The notes beneath the pieces are model-generated. The model saw only the letters and a list, made by a program, of their open reading frames with translations, was not told the origin of the DNA and ran no database searches. Shown here in pieces: positions 7,740 to 17,035 of a stretch of DNA of 64,000 nt. Source of the stretch: Microvirga sp. VF16 (lineage in GTDB: Bacteria > Pseudomonadota > Alphaproteobacteria > Rhizobiales > Beijerinckiaceae). Numbering within the stretch: position 1 is the first letter of the stretch; each line of letters starts with the position of its first letter. The stretch is from the NCBI RefSeq assembly GCF_016864375.1, contig NZ_CP069356.1:248001-312000 (forward strand), read 5' to 3'. Position numbers and translations under genes: made by a program.

Positions 7740-8764
7740 ACACGACATTTCGCTGGGGACTGATCGGGGCGAGTACGATCGCACGGGAATGGATGATCGA
7801 CGCGATCCGCTCGACGGGCGGCGACGTCGTCTCGGTGATGAGCAGCGACCCGGATCGGGCCTCCGCCTACGCGGACGCCAACCGGATCCCGCACGCCACG
7901 ACGAGCCTGGATGAGCTGCTGGACAGGGTCGACGCGGTCTACGTCTCGACCACCAACGAACTCCACCATGACCAGGTCCTGCGCTCCGCCCGTGCCGGTC
8001 GGCACGTCCTGTGCGAAAAGCCGCTCGCCCTCACGATCAGTGAGGCCCGCGGGATGGTCGAGGCCTGCCGCGCCGCGGGCGTCGTGCTGGGAACCAACCA
8101 TCACCTCCGCAACGCCGGAACCCATCGGGCGATGCGCGAGGCCATCGGGGCGGGTCGCATCGGGCGGCCGCTCTTCGCCCGGGTCTTCCACGCCGTCTAC
8201 CTGCCGACCCACCTGCAAGGCTGGCGCCTCACGAACCCCGGCGCCGGCGCGGGCGTGATCCTGGATATCACCGTGCACGACGCCGACACCTTGCGCTTCG
8301 TCCTGGCGGACGATCCCGTCGAGGTCACGGCGATGTCCCAGTCCGCCGGCCTGTCCCAGGGCGAGGTCGAGGACGGCGCCATGGGCGCGATCCGCTTCAG
8401 CTCCGGCGTTCTGGCCCAGTTCCACGACGCCTTCACCACCGCTCACGCCAGGACCGGCTTCGAGGTCCACGGCACCGACGGATCGCTGATCGGGACCGAT
8501 TGCATGACGCAGAGGGCGGTTGGCGATGTCCTGCTGCGGACGGCGTCCGGCGAGGAACTCCTGCCGATCGACCGCACCAATCTCTACGAGCGCAGCGTCG
8601 CGCGCTTCACCGCGGCCGTCGCCGGGGATGCCGATCCAGCCGCGACCGGAGATGACGGTGTCTGGTCCCTGGCCGTCGCCGCGGCAGCCCTCGAGTCCGC
8701 CAGGACATCCCGGGCCGTCGCCATCGATCCCGTTCAGCCAAACAGCCCAAAGGTTTCGCAATGA
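7736..8764 (+). CDS. Gfo/Idh/MocA-family NAD(P)-dependent dehydrogenase
   Basis: The 342-aa enzyme starts with a Rossmann fold (GLIGASTIAREWM, residues ~9-21). It has the conserved EKPLAL motif near residue 97, whose Lys is catalytic in this family, then GTNHHLRN and a C-terminal alpha/beta domain. The GGxxxDxxxH region is represented by GVILDITVHDADTL, supplying the Asp and His expected in the active site. Such enzymes oxidise hydroxyls of sugars, inositols or sugar acids using NAD(P). The gene overlaps lacI by 4 bp upstream and the CoA-transferase gene by 4 bp downstream, so translation is probably coupled. The substrate cannot be read from sequence, but context suggests that it oxidises the imported polyol-like compound or an intermediate. 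Confidence 0.92.
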   Translation: MNTTFRWGLIGASTIAREWMIDAIRSTGGDVVSVMSSDPDRASAYADANRIPHATTSLDELLDRVDAVYVSTTNELHHDQVLRSARAGRHVLCEKPLALTISEARGMVEACRAAGVVLGTNHHLRNAGTHRAMREAIGAGRIGRPLFARVFHAVYLPTHLQGWRLTNPGAGAGVILDITVHDADTLRFVLADDPVEVTAMSQSAGLSQGEVEDGAMGAIRFSSGVLAQFHDAFTTAHARTGFEVHGTDGSLIGTDCMTQRAVGDVLLRTASGEELLPIDRTNLYERSVARFTAAVAGDADPAATGDDGVWSLAVAAAALESARTSRAVAIDPVQPNSPKVSQ

Positions 8765-10380
8765 GCTTCCCCCGCATCCTCCAGGCCGACGAAGCGGCCG
8801 CCCTCATTCCGGACGGCGCCACCGTCACGGTATCCTCCGCCTCCGGGCTCGGCTGTCCCGATGCCGTCCTTGCCGCCATCGGCAAGCGGTTCGACGGAAC
8901 GGGTCACCCGCGCGCGCTGACGACGGTCCATCCGATCGCTGCCGGTGACATGTCCGGGATCAAGGGCGTCGACCATCTCGCGAAGCCGGGACTGCTGGCC
9001 CGCATCATCGCCGGCTCGTACCCGTCGGGTCCGTCCTCGGCGGAGCCTCCCGCCATCTGGAAGATGATCACGGGCAACGAGATCCCGGCCTACAACATCC
9101 CCTCGGGCATCCTGTTCGACATGCACCGCGAGGCCGCGGCGAAGCGCCCGGGCGTGCTCACCAAGGTCGGCAAGGACACCTTCGTCGACCCGTCCCGCGA
9201 GGGCTGCGCTATGAACGAGCGGGCGTCCGCCGAGCCGATCGTGCAGACGCGGGAATTCGAGGGCGACGAGTGGCTCTTCTTCAAGAGCATCGTTCCGAAC
9301 GTTGCCATCATCCGCGCGACGACGGCCGACGAGCGCGGAAACCTGTCGTACGAACATGAGGGCGCCTATCTCGGCCCGATCGAGCAGGCGCTGAGCGTCC
9401 GCAACAACGGCGGCCTCGTCATCGCGCAGGTGAAGCGTCTGGTGGAGAGCGGGACGCTCAAGCCCCACGACGTCATGGTGCCCGGCATTCTCGTCGACGT
9501 CGTCGTCGTCGCGCCGGACCAGATGCAGACAACCCAAACCGTCTACGATCCGGCGATCTCGGGCGAGATCTTCCGGCCCCTGGCAAGCTTCAGCATTCCG
9601 GAATTCGACGTCTCGAAGGTCGTCGCCCGCCGCGTCGCGCAGGAGCTGAATTACGGTGACGCCATCAATATCGGTTTCGGCATCTCGGCCAACGTCCCCA
9701 GGATCCTCATCGAGGAGGGATGCCACGGCGATGTCACCTGGATGATCGAGCACGGCGCCGTCGGTGGCATCCCGTTGCTCGATTTCAAGTTCGGCTGCTC
9801 ATCGAACGCCGAAGCCATTATGCCGTCGCCTTACAACTTCACCTACTTCCAGGGCGGCGGGTTCGACCTCTCGCTCCTGTCGTTCCTCCAGATCGACCGG
9901 ACCGGATCGGTGAACGTCTCGAAGTTGAGCGCACGGCCGCATGTCACGGCCGGGGCCGGCGGGTTCGTCGACATCTCGAGCCATGCCAAGCGGATCGTCT
10001 TCTCGGGCTTCTACACGGCCGGTGCCAAGTTCGAGATCGTCGACGGGGAACTCAGGATCCTGAAGGAGGGCAAGGTCGACAAGCTCGTCGAGGCCGTCGA
10101 GCATGTTTCCTTCTCGGGCCGGCGCGCGATCGAGCAGGGCCAGGACATCACCTACGTGACCGAGCGCTGCGTCCTCAAGCTCACGCCGGATGGGATCGCG
10201 GTGGTCGAGATCGCGCCGGGCATCAATCTTGAACGGGACGTGCTCGCCCATGCCGCATTCCCCCTGCTCGTGCCGACTGCTCCGAAACTGATGGACGCCG
10301 CCCTTTTCCGGCCGGAACCATTCGGCCTGCGGGTTCCGGCGCGGGAAGATACCGCGAAGGCCAAGAGGAGAGCGGCATGA
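8761..10380 (+). CDS. Family I CoA-transferase (propionate/acetate CoA-transferase type, YdiF-like)
   Basis: At 539 aa this is a single-chain fusion of the alpha and beta halves found in AtoD/AtoA-type enzymes, the usual length for YdiF/Pct-type transferases. The N-half carries the glycine-rich entry (VSSASGLGCPDAVL), and the C-half has GFGISANVPRIL followed by MIEHGAVGG. Glu330 in that motif corresponds to the glutamate that forms the covalent glutamyl-CoA intermediate. It would move CoA from acetyl- or succinyl-CoA to a carboxylic acid intermediate, activating it for the enoyl-CoA hydratase encoded next. It overlaps both neighbours by 4 bp (ATGA). Combining such a transferase with sugar-type dehydrogenases and a CUT1 importer is unusual and implies that a sugar-derived acid is processed as a CoA thioester. 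Confidence 0.92.
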   Translation: MSFPRILQADEAAALIPDGATVTVSSASGLGCPDAVLAAIGKRFDGTGHPRALTTVHPIAAGDMSGIKGVDHLAKPGLLARIIAGSYPSGPSSAEPPAIWKMITGNEIPAYNIPSGILFDMHREAAAKRPGVLTKVGKDTFVDPSREGCAMNERASAEPIVQTREFEGDEWLFFKSIVPNVAIIRATTADERGNLSYEHEGAYLGPIEQALSVRNNGGLVIAQVKRLVESGTLKPHDVMVPGILVDVVVVAPDQMQTTQTVYDPAISGEIFRPLASFSIPEFDVSKVVARRVAQELNYGDAINIGFGISANVPRILIEEGCHGDVTWMIEHGAVGGIPLLDFKFGCSSNAEAIMPSPYNFTYFQGGGFDLSLLSFLQIDRTGSVNVSKLSARPHVTAGAGGFVDISSHAKRIVFSGFYTAGAKFEIVDGELRILKEGKVDKLVEAVEHVSFSGRRAIEQGQDITYVTERCVLKLTPDGIAVVEIAPGINLERDVLAHAAFPLLVPTAPKLMDAALFRPEPFGLRVPAREDTAKAKRRAA

Positions 10381-11153
10381 CGACACCCTACGTCCGCTTC
10401 CAGGTTGACGGTGCAGTGGCGACCATCACCCTGGCTCGTGCCGAGAAGCTGAACGCCCTGGACATGCCGATGATCGAGGCACTCGTGGATGCCGCGATCG
10501 CCATCGAGGACAGTCGCGAGATCCGCTGCGCGATCATCACTGGCGAGGGCAAGGCTTTCTGCGCCGGCGGGGACATCGCCGGTTGGGGCGTCCTCGAGCC
10601 CCTGGACATGTGGCGGGTGTGGACGCGCCAGGGACATCGTGCGTTCGACCGGCTGGCCCGCCTGAGAGTCCCGCTGATCGCCGCGCTCGGCGGTCATGCC
10701 CTTGGCGGTGGTCTGGAACTGGCCGCAGCAGCCGACATCCGGGTGGCCGAGAAGCAGATCAAGATCGGCCTTCCGGAAACGGGTCTCGGAATGGTGCCCG
10801 GCTGGTCCGGAACCCAGCGCCTGGTGCGTCGCTTCGGGTCGCAGACCGTGCGGCGCCTTTCGCTCACGGGCGCGCTGCTGTCCGGCGAGGAGGCCGAGCG
10901 GCAAGGGATTGTCGATGAGGTCGTCCCGCAGGGCGGTGCCCTCGCGCGAGCCAATGAGATTGCGGGGCTCGTTGCCGAACGTGGGCCGATTGCCGTGTCG
11001 ATCAGCAAGGAACTCATCAACGCCGCGGAAGGCGAGGAAACCGCTGCTGCCGTGGAGGGAATTGCGGGTGCTCTCGTGTCCTACACCGCAGACTTGAAAG
11101 AGGGCATCGCAAGCTTCCGCGAGAAGCGGTCCCCGTCCTACTCGAACACTTGA
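10377..11153 (+). CDS. Enoyl-CoA hydratase/isomerase (crotonase) family protein
   Basis: The 258-aa protein has the crotonase fold landmarks: GKAFCAGGDI for the first oxyanion-hole strand (residues ~58-67), GHALGGGLEL (106-115) and LPETGLGMVPGWSGTQRL (132-149). Glu114 and Glu134 occupy the positions of the two catalytic glutamates of true hydratases, so hydration or dehydration of a CoA thioester is more likely than pure isomerisation or decarboxylation. The C-terminal region is slightly short, as in many 255-260 aa members. It overlaps the CoA-transferase gene by 4 bp, which suggests the two act in sequence: acid activated to acyl-CoA, then water added or removed. No thiolase is encoded nearby, so the fate of the product is open. 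Confidence 0.92.
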   Translation: MTTPYVRFQVDGAVATITLARAEKLNALDMPMIEALVDAAIAIEDSREIRCAIITGEGKAFCAGGDIAGWGVLEPLDMWRVWTRQGHRAFDRLARLRVPLIAALGGHALGGGLELAAAADIRVAEKQIKIGLPETGLGMVPGWSGTQRLVRRFGSQTVRRLSLTGALLSGEEAERQGIVDEVVPQGGALARANEIAGLVAERGPIAVSISKELINAAEGEETAAAVEGIAGALVSYTADLKEGIASFREKRSPSYSNT

Positions 11154-11163
11154 GGGTTGATCC

Positions 11164-12699
11164 ATGAACGCACCTATCAAACTCGACTCCTCCCGGTTGG
11201 ACGCCGCATTGGCAATGACCCCGCGCTCCTACGAGCTGCTGATCGACGGACGTTGGACCAAGGCCCGCAGTGAGGAAACGGTCGAGCGCACAAGCCCCGC
11301 GCACGGAGTTACGGTTTCGACCTATTCCAGGGCTTCCGAACATGAAGCTGACCTCGCCATTGCGGCCGCCCGCGCTGCGTTCGACCGCGGTCCGTGGCCG
11401 CGTATGACGGCCTCCGAGCGCTCCAAGGTCCTGCTCGACGTTGCGTCCCTGATCGAGCGTGATGCCGAACTCCTTGCCATGTTGGACACGCTGGAATGCG
11501 GCAAGCCGATTGCCCAGGCCCGCGGCGAGATCGCGGGTGCCGCCGACATCTGGCGCTATGCGGCCGCGCTTGCACGGGACTTGCACGGCGAAAGCTTCTC
11601 AACGATCGGTCCGCATAAGTTGGGCGTGGTCGTCAGGGATCCGATCGGCGTCGTGTCGATCATTACGCCCTGGAACTTCCCGTTCCTGATCGTCAGCCAG
11701 AAGCTACCGTTCGCGCTCGCCGCAGGGTGTACGGCCGTGGTCAAGCCGAGCGAGCTGACATCGGCTTCGACGCTTCACCTCGGAAAGCTTCTGCTCGAAG
11801 CAGGCCTACCGCCCGGCGTCGCAAACATCCTGTCCGGCAGGGGAGCGGACGTCGGCGCCGCGATGACGTCCGACCCCCGCGTGGATATGATCTCGTTCAC
11901 GGGATCGACGCGCGTCGGAAAGAGCGCAATGGCCACGGCGGCGCAGACGCTGAAGAAGGTCTCGATGGAACTGGGTGGAAAGAACCCCCAGATCGTGTTC
12001 GCCGATGCGGACCTCGAGGCCGCTCTCGATGCGGCGGTGTTCGGTGCCTACTTCAACGCCGGCGAATGCTGCAATGCCGGAAGCCGACTGATCGTCCAGC
12101 GGCCGATCGCCGAGAGCTTCGTGGCGGACCTCCAGCGAAAGGTGCGGAACGTCAAGGTCGGTGATCCGCTCGACGAGGACGTGCGGGTCGGCGCTATCGT
12201 CACGCCGGACCATCTCGCGAAAATCGAGGGATATGTTGCCGAAGCCCGTGAGGCCGGTGCTAAGGTCAGGATGGGCGGGACCCGGCTCGACCACGAGAGC
12301 GGTCAGTTCATGGCCCCGACCATCGTCGACGGCGTCAAGCCCCAGATGACCATCGCCCGGGAAGAGATCTTCGGCCCGGTGTTGTCGATTCTCACGTTCA
12401 ACACGGCCGATGAAGCGGTCGCGATCGCCAACGGCACCGACTACGGGCTCTCCGCCGGTGTCTGGAGCCGCGACTTCGACACCTGCCTCAACGTCAGCCG
12501 CGGCATCCATGCCGGAACCGTTTGGATGAACACGTTCATGGACGGCGCGAGCGAACTTCCCTTCGGTGGGTACAAGCAATCCGGTCTCGGCCGCGAGTTG
12601 GGCCGTAGGGCGGTCGATGACTACACCGAAGAGAAGACACTACACTTCCACTCCGGCCCGCGCACGGCCTGGTGGGTACCACGCCCTTCGGAAACCTGA
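11164..12699 (+). CDS. NAD(P)-dependent aldehyde dehydrogenase
   Basis: The 511-aa enzyme shows the full ALDH superfamily set: PWNFP with the oxyanion Asn171, the KPSE nucleotide site, FTGSTRVGK, the general base Glu269 in MELGGKNP, and the nucleophile Cys303 in GECCNAGSR. The C-terminal EEIFGPV and PFGGYKQSGLGRELG motifs are intact. It resembles the betaine aldehyde/phenylacetaldehyde-type group with broad aldehyde specificity, not the CoA-acylating group. It starts 10 bp after the hydratase stop, preceded by GAGGGTTG. In this operon it would oxidise an aldehyde made by the DUF993 lyase or by the GMC oxidases to an acid, possibly the acid that is then CoA-activated or converted to glycerate. 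Confidence 0.95.
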   Translation: MNAPIKLDSSRLDAALAMTPRSYELLIDGRWTKARSEETVERTSPAHGVTVSTYSRASEHEADLAIAAARAAFDRGPWPRMTASERSKVLLDVASLIERDAELLAMLDTLECGKPIAQARGEIAGAADIWRYAAALARDLHGESFSTIGPHKLGVVVRDPIGVVSIITPWNFPFLIVSQKLPFALAAGCTAVVKPSELTSASTLHLGKLLLEAGLPPGVANILSGRGADVGAAMTSDPRVDMISFTGSTRVGKSAMATAAQTLKKVSMELGGKNPQIVFADADLEAALDAAVFGAYFNAGECCNAGSRLIVQRPIAESFVADLQRKVRNVKVGDPLDEDVRVGAIVTPDHLAKIEGYVAEAREAGAKVRMGGTRLDHESGQFMAPTIVDGVKPQMTIAREEIFGPVLSILTFNTADEAVAIANGTDYGLSAGVWSRDFDTCLNVSRGIHAGTVWMNTFMDGASELPFGGYKQSGLGRELGRRAVDDYTEEKTLHFHSGPRTAWWVPRPSET

Positions 12700-12740
12700 A
12701 GCGTACGCCGGAACGTATCCGGCTCTAGGGAGGAACAGAG

Positions 12741-14009
12741 ATGAACGTCACGAAGTCATTCATTTTCTCGGCAGCGTTGCTCGCTTCGAGCGCGCTTGCT
12801 GGCTTGCCAGCTCTCGCCCAGGGGGCGCAGCGCGTCGATGTCCTGCATTGGTGGACATCGGGCGGCGAGGCCGCGGCCTTGAACGTCCTGAAGCAAAACC
12901 TGAACGGCGAGGGCGTCGCCTGGCAGGACGTGCCCGTCGCCGGCGGCGGCGGCGAGCAGGCCATGACCGTCCTCCGGGCCCGGGTCACCTCCGGCAACCC
13001 GCCGACGGCCTCGCAGATGCTGGGCTTCGACATCCAGGACTGGGCCGAGCAGGGCGTCCTGGCGGACCTCAACGCCATCGCGACCAAGGAGAACTGGGAC
13101 AAGAACATCCCGGCCGCCCTCCAGCAGTTCTCCAAGTACAAGGGGACCTGGGTGGCCGCCCCGGTGAACCTGCACTCCACGAACTGGATCTGGATGAACA
13201 AGAAGGTGTTCGACGATCTCGGCCTGAAGCCGCCGCAGAACTGGGACGAGTTCATCGGGGCGCTCGACAAGGTCAAGGCATCGGGCAAGACCGCCCTGGC
13301 GCACGGGGGACAGCCCTGGCAGGACGCGACGATCTTCGACAGCGTCGTCATCGCGACCGGTGGACCCGAATTCTACAAGAAGGCTCTGATCGACCTCGAT
13401 CCAAAGGCGCTCGGCTCGGACACCATGAAGAAGGTCTTCGAGCGGATGACACAGCTCCGCAAGTACGTCGACAACAACTTCTCGGGCCGCGACTGGAACT
13501 TGGCCAGCGCCATGGTGATCCGGGGCGATGCCGCGGTGCAGATCATGGGTGACTGGGCCAAGGGCGAGTTCGTGAATGCCGGCAAGAAGCCGGGCACCGA
13601 CTTCCTCTGCACCCGCTTCCCCGGCACGCAGGGCGTCGTTACCTTCAACACCGACCAGTTCGCGATGTTCAAGGTCGGCGCCGACCGGCAGGCAGCGCAG
13701 CAGAAGATGGCCACGGCCATCGAGGATCCCGGCTTCCAGTCGTCCTTCAATGTCGTGAAAGGCTCTGCTCCTGCCCGGACCGACGTATCGGATGCCGCCT
13801 TCGACGATTGCGGCAAGAAGGCGATCGCCGACGTCAAGGAAGCCGTGGCCAAAGAAACCCTGCTTGGATCGCTGGCCCATGGGCACGCAGCGCGTGCTGC
13901 GGTCAAGAACGCCATGTACGACGTCATCACGGGCGTGTTCAACGGGGACTACTCTCCCGACCAAGGCGTGAAGGAACTCGTGACGGCCGTCGCGGGCGCG
14001 AAGCAATAG
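12741..14009 (+). CDS. CUT1-type sugar ABC transporter, periplasmic substrate-binding protein
   Basis: This 422-aa protein begins with a clear Sec signal peptide (cleavage probably after ALAQG, near residue 27). The mature part starts with the VLHWWTSGGE motif typical of the glucose/mannose-binding GtsA/GlcE-like branch of family 1 solute-binding proteins. NWIWMNKKVFDDLGLK PPQNWDEF (the domain hinge with aromatic sugar-stacking residues) and MGDWAKGEF are further landmarks. A GGGAGGAAC ribosome site precedes the ATG. The two cysteines of the C-terminal half (near FLCTRFPG and DDCGKKA) probably form the disulphide seen in this branch. The gene follows the ALDH by 41 bp, and a strong hairpin separates it from the permease genes, which should allow higher expression of the binding protein. 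Confidence 0.95.
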   Translation: MNVTKSFIFSAALLASSALAGLPALAQGAQRVDVLHWWTSGGEAAALNVLKQNLNGEGVAWQDVPVAGGGGEQAMTVLRARVTSGNPPTASQMLGFDIQDWAEQGVLADLNAIATKENWDKNIPAALQQFSKYKGTWVAAPVNLHSTNWIWMNKKVFDDLGLKPPQNWDEFIGALDKVKASGKTALAHGGQPWQDATIFDSVVIATGGPEFYKKALIDLDPKALGSDTMKKVFERMTQLRKYVDNNFSGRDWNLASAMVIRGDAAVQIMGDWAKGEFVNAGKKPGTDFLCTRFPGTQGVVTFNTDQFAMFKVGADRQAAQQKMATAIEDPGFQSSFNVVKGSAPARTDVSDAAFDDCGKKAIADVKEAVAKETLLGSLAHGHAARAAVKNAMYDVITGVFNGDYSPDQGVKELVTAVAGAKQ

Positions 14010-14026
14010 GCTCGCTGCACCGTTCG

Positions 14027-14054
14027 TCCTGGGTCCTGCCTGCGGGACCCAGGA
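14027..14054 (+). promoter_or_regulatory. Intercistronic hairpin after the binding-protein gene
   Basis: TCCTGGGTCC at 14027-14036 pairs perfectly with GGACCCAGGA at 14045-14054 around a 7-nt loop. There is no following T-run. Placed 17 bp after the SBP stop and 37 bp before the permease start, it looks like an mRNA-stabilising or attenuating hairpin that sets SBP/permease stoichiometry. Confidence 0.65.
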
Positions 14055-14091
14055 CCCGACCCAACCTGCTTTGAGACGAAAGGCACACGCC

Positions 14092-15015
14092 ATGGCGGTC
14101 GCCGCGATCCCGAGTCATACCACGTTACCGAAGCCGGCCCGCACGTCGCGCGGGATTGAGGACTGGCTACCTCGCTTGGTGCTCGCACCCAGCTTCGCGG
14201 CGCTCATCCTCTTCGTCTACGGCTTCATCCTGTTCACGATCTACCTGTCGACGACCAGCTCGACGCTGCTGCCGGTCTTCGACTTCATCGGGTTCGGCGC
14301 TTATTCGCGCCTGTTCTCGATTCCCAACTGGACCGTCGCGCTGAAGAACCTCGCGATCTTCGGCTCCCTGTACATCGTCCTGTGCACCGCAATGGGACTG
14401 TTCCTGGCGATCCTCATCGACCAGAAAATCCGGGGTGAGGGATTGCTGCGCCCGATCTTCCTCTATCCGATGGCGCTCTCCTTCATCGTCACGGGAACCG
14501 CCTGGAAGTGGTTCCTCGACCCGGGCATCGGCCTCGAGCAGACCATGCACGCGCTCGGCTGGACCAGTTTCACCTTCAACTGGATCAAGGACAGCCAGAT
14601 GGCGATCTATACCATCGTCATCGCTGCGGTGTGGCAGTCCTCCGGCTTCGTCATGGCGATGTTCCTGGCAGGACTGCGAGGCATCGACAGCGAGATCATG
14701 AAGGCGGCCCAGATCGACGGCGCCTCGACCGTCCAGACCTACCGCCGCATCGTGATCCCGCAGCTCCGTCCGGCGTTCCTGTCCGCCTTCGTCGTGCTGG
14801 CCCACCTCGCCATCAAGTCGTTCGACCTCATCATCGCGATGACCAACGGCGGGCCCGGCCGCGCCACCGAGATGCCGTCCACGTTCATGTACTCCTACAC
14901 GTTCACGCGTAACCAGATGAACGTCGGTGCGGCATCCGCCGTGATCATGCTCATCATGATCTCGTCGATCATCGTTCCCTACCTTTACGCCGAGCTGCGG
15001 GGAGAGAAGAAATGA
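14092..15015 (+). CDS. CUT1 sugar ABC transporter permease (MalF/UgpA-like)
   Basis: The 307-aa integral membrane protein has six predicted helices and the cytoplasmic EAA loop, here KAAQIDGASTVQTYRRIVIPQL (about residues 210-230), which docks onto the ATPase. The N-terminal ~30 residues are polar and cytosolic. The ATG at 14092 is preferred over a TTG seven codons upstream because an ACGAAAGG ribosome site precedes it. The gene overlaps the second permease by 4 bp. With 15012-15908 it forms the heterodimeric channel of the sugar-type importer whose binding protein is encoded just upstream. Confidence 0.94.
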   Translation: MAVAAIPSHTTLPKPARTSRGIEDWLPRLVLAPSFAALILFVYGFILFTIYLSTTSSTLLPVFDFIGFGAYSRLFSIPNWTVALKNLAIFGSLYIVLCTAMGLFLAILIDQKIRGEGLLRPIFLYPMALSFIVTGTAWKWFLDPGIGLEQTMHALGWTSFTFNWIKDSQMAIYTIVIAAVWQSSGFVMAMFLAGLRGIDSEIMKAAQIDGASTVQTYRRIVIPQLRPAFLSAFVVLAHLAIKSFDLIIAMTNGGPGRATEMPSTFMYSYTFTRNQMNVGAASAVIMLIMISSIIVPYLYAELRGEKK

Positions 15016-15908
15016 CCGCGCACGTCTCCACCATTCCCGAGGATCGTGGCGCGACCTCGTCCCGGTCCCTGGCGAGAGCGCTCCTCTACCTCGTGCTGAT
15101 CGCCTTCGCGATCTACTATCTCCTGCCGCTGTTCATCATGGTCGTGAACTCGGTCAAGCCGTTGGCGGAGATCCAGGGCGGCAACATGCTGTCCCTGCCG
15201 GCGGAAACGACCTTCGAGCCCTGGCGGAAGGCCTGGAACGAGGCCCAGATCGGCGTCGAGGCGACGGGCCTCGCGCCGTACTTCCTGAACTCGATCCTCA
15301 TGGTCGTCCCGGCGGTCGCGATCTCGACGATCCTGGGCGCGCTCAATGGCTACGTGCTCACGAAGTACCGGTTCCCGGGCCACAAGATCGTGTTCGGCCT
15401 GATGCTGTTCGCCTGCTTCATCCCGTTCCAGATCGTGCTCATCCCGATGGCGCGCATTCTCGGGATGCTTGGCATCGCCGGCACGATCTACGGGCTGATC
15501 CTGGTCCACGTCGTCTACGGTCTCGGCTTCACGACGCTCTATTTCAGGAACTACTACGAGGCGTTCCCGACCGAGCTGGTGCGGGCGGCCCAGGTCGACG
15601 GCGCGAGCTTCTTCAAGATCTTCTACCGCATCCTGCTGCCGAGCTCGGGGCCCATCATCGTCGTGACCGTGATCTGGCAATTCACGAACGTGTGGAATGA
15701 CTTCCTGTTCGGCGCCTCGTTCTCGGGCCCCACCGCGATGCCGATCACGGTGGCGTTGAACAACCTCGTGAACTCGTCGACGGGCGTCAAGGAATACAAC
15801 GTCCACTTTGCCGGGGCACTCTTGGCCGCCCTGCCCACGCTCATCGTCTACATCGTCGCTGGCCGGTTCTTCGTGCGCGGCCTGATGTCGGGCGCCGTGA
15901 AAGGATAA
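15012..15908 (+). CDS. CUT1 sugar ABC transporter permease (MalG/UgpE-like)
   Basis: The 298-aa protein has six predicted membrane helices. The N-terminal helix is followed by a periplasmic loop carrying the SVKPLAEI motif usual in MalG-type permeases. The EAA loop RAAQVDGASFFKIFYRILLPSS lies at about residues 195-216. The final residues LMSGAVKG match the conserved C-tail of glucose/mannose-type GtsC/GlcU permeases. It overlaps its partner permease by 4 bp and ends 14 bp before the ATPase start, so the complete CUT1 system is translated as one block. Confidence 0.94.
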   Translation: MTAHVSTIPEDRGATSSRSLARALLYLVLIAFAIYYLLPLFIMVVNSVKPLAEIQGGNMLSLPAETTFEPWRKAWNEAQIGVEATGLAPYFLNSILMVVPAVAISTILGALNGYVLTKYRFPGHKIVFGLMLFACFIPFQIVLIPMARILGMLGIAGTIYGLILVHVVYGLGFTTLYFRNYYEAFPTELVRAAQVDGASFFKIFYRILLPSSGPIIVVTVIWQFTNVWNDFLFGASFSGPTAMPITVALNNLVNSSTGVKEYNVHFAGALLAALPTLIVYIVAGRFFVRGLMSGAVKG

Positions 15909-15922
15909 TGGGAGGAATTACG

Positions 15923-17035
15923 ATGGCCTTTCTCGAAATCAACCGCCTTGAAAAGTCCTACGCCGCCGTGTCGGTGCTGAAGGGCATCAACCTGGCCATG
16001 GAGGAGGGCGGCTTCCTCGTCCTCGTCGGGCCGTCCGGATGCGGCAAGTCGACATTGCTGAACACGATCGCCGGACTGGAAAGCATCACCAGTGGCGAGA
16101 TCAGGATTGACGGCCGCCGCGTCAACGATCTGCGCCCGTCCGAGCGGGACATCGCGATGGTGTTCCAGTCCTACGCTCTGTACCCCAATATGACCGTCGC
16201 TCAGAACATCGCGTTCGGCCTCGAAATGCGAAAGGTGCCCAAGCCCGAGCGCGACAAGGCCGTGGCGGAGGTGGCCGAGACGCTCCAGATCGGGCATCTC
16301 CTCAACCGCAAGCCGAGCCAGCTCTCCGGTGGCCAGCGCCAGCGCGTCGCGATGGGCCGGGCGCTGGTCCGCAAGCCGAAGCTCTTTCTCTTCGACGAGC
16401 CGTTGTCCAATCTCGACGCGAAGCTGCGCGTCGACATGCGGACCGAGATCAAGCGGCTGCACAACAGCCTCGGCACCACCATCGTGTACGTCACGCACGA
16501 CCAGATCGAGGCCATGACATTGGCCACCAAGATCGCCGTGCTGAAGGACGGTCATCTCCAGCAGTTCGGCACGCCGGCCGAGATCTACAACGATCCGGTC
16601 AACACTTTCGTCGCCGACTTCATGGGCTCGCCTCCCATGAACCTCGTCCCCGGGGAGCTCGTGAAGTCCGGAAATGCCTATGCCGTCTCGATCGAGCGTA
16701 ACGGATCGGCACCGGTCGTGCTGCCGATCGCCGACGATCGCGCCCCCGCCGGCAACGCTGGTGGAAAGGTCGTCCTCGGGATCAGGCCCGAGGCGATCAC
16801 GGACATCGATGGGGCCGACCGCAATGCCCGCAACGTCATCCGCGTGAACTGCCGGACCGAAGTGGTCGAGCCCGCCGGATCCGACACGTTCGTGGTGACC
16901 CGGCTCGGCGGCAAGGACGTGGTTGCCCGCATGCGTTCGGATGCGGCCGTGAAGCTGCACTCCACGATGGACTTCGCGTACAACATGGACCGTGCCGTGC
17001 TGTTCGATCCTGCCTCGGGCAATCGGGTGGCATGA
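15923..17035 (+). CDS. CUT1 sugar ABC transporter ATP-binding protein (UgpC/MsmK type)
   Basis: The 370-aa ATPase has Walker A GPSGCGKST, the Q-loop in MVFQSYALYPNMTV, the LSGGQRQRVAMGRAL signature, Walker B LFLFDEPLSNLD and the switch His in VYVTHDQIEAMTLA. After about residue 235 comes a TOBE/OB-fold regulatory domain, as in MalK and UgpC. The start at 15923 has GGGAGGAAT 4 nt upstream; an in-frame ATG-like start at 15908 would put the ribosome site inside the gene. Its stop overlaps the start of the first GMC oxidoreductase gene by 4 bp, tying transport to the first oxidation. Confidence 0.95.
   Translation: MAFLEINRLEKSYAAVSVLKGINLAMEEGGFLVLVGPSGCGKSTLLNTIAGLESITSGEIRIDGRRVNDLRPSERDIAMVFQSYALYPNMTVAQNIAFGLEMRKVPKPERDKAVAEVAETLQIGHLLNRKPSQLSGGQRQRVAMGRALVRKPKLFLFDEPLSNLDAKLRVDMRTEIKRLHNSLGTTIVYVTHDQIEAMTLATKIAVLKDGHLQQFGTPAEIYNDPVNTFVADFMGSPPMNLVPGELVKSGNAYAVSIERNGSAPVVLPIADDRAPAGNAGGKVVLGIRPEAITDIDGADRNARNVIRVNCRTEVVEPAGSDTFVVTRLGGKDVVARMRSDAAVKLHSTMDFAYNMDRAVLFDPASGNRVA

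Noticed and set aside
8607..9753. Minus-strand ORFs across the Gfo/Idh and CoA-transferase genes
   Set aside because: They overlap two well-supported genes and read as Asp/Arg-rich shadow frames.
12756..14093. 445-codon minus-strand ORF opposite the CUT1 binding-protein gene
   Set aside because: Antisense of a clear SBP with signal peptide; composition is Arg/His/Gly-rich as expected for a shadow frame.
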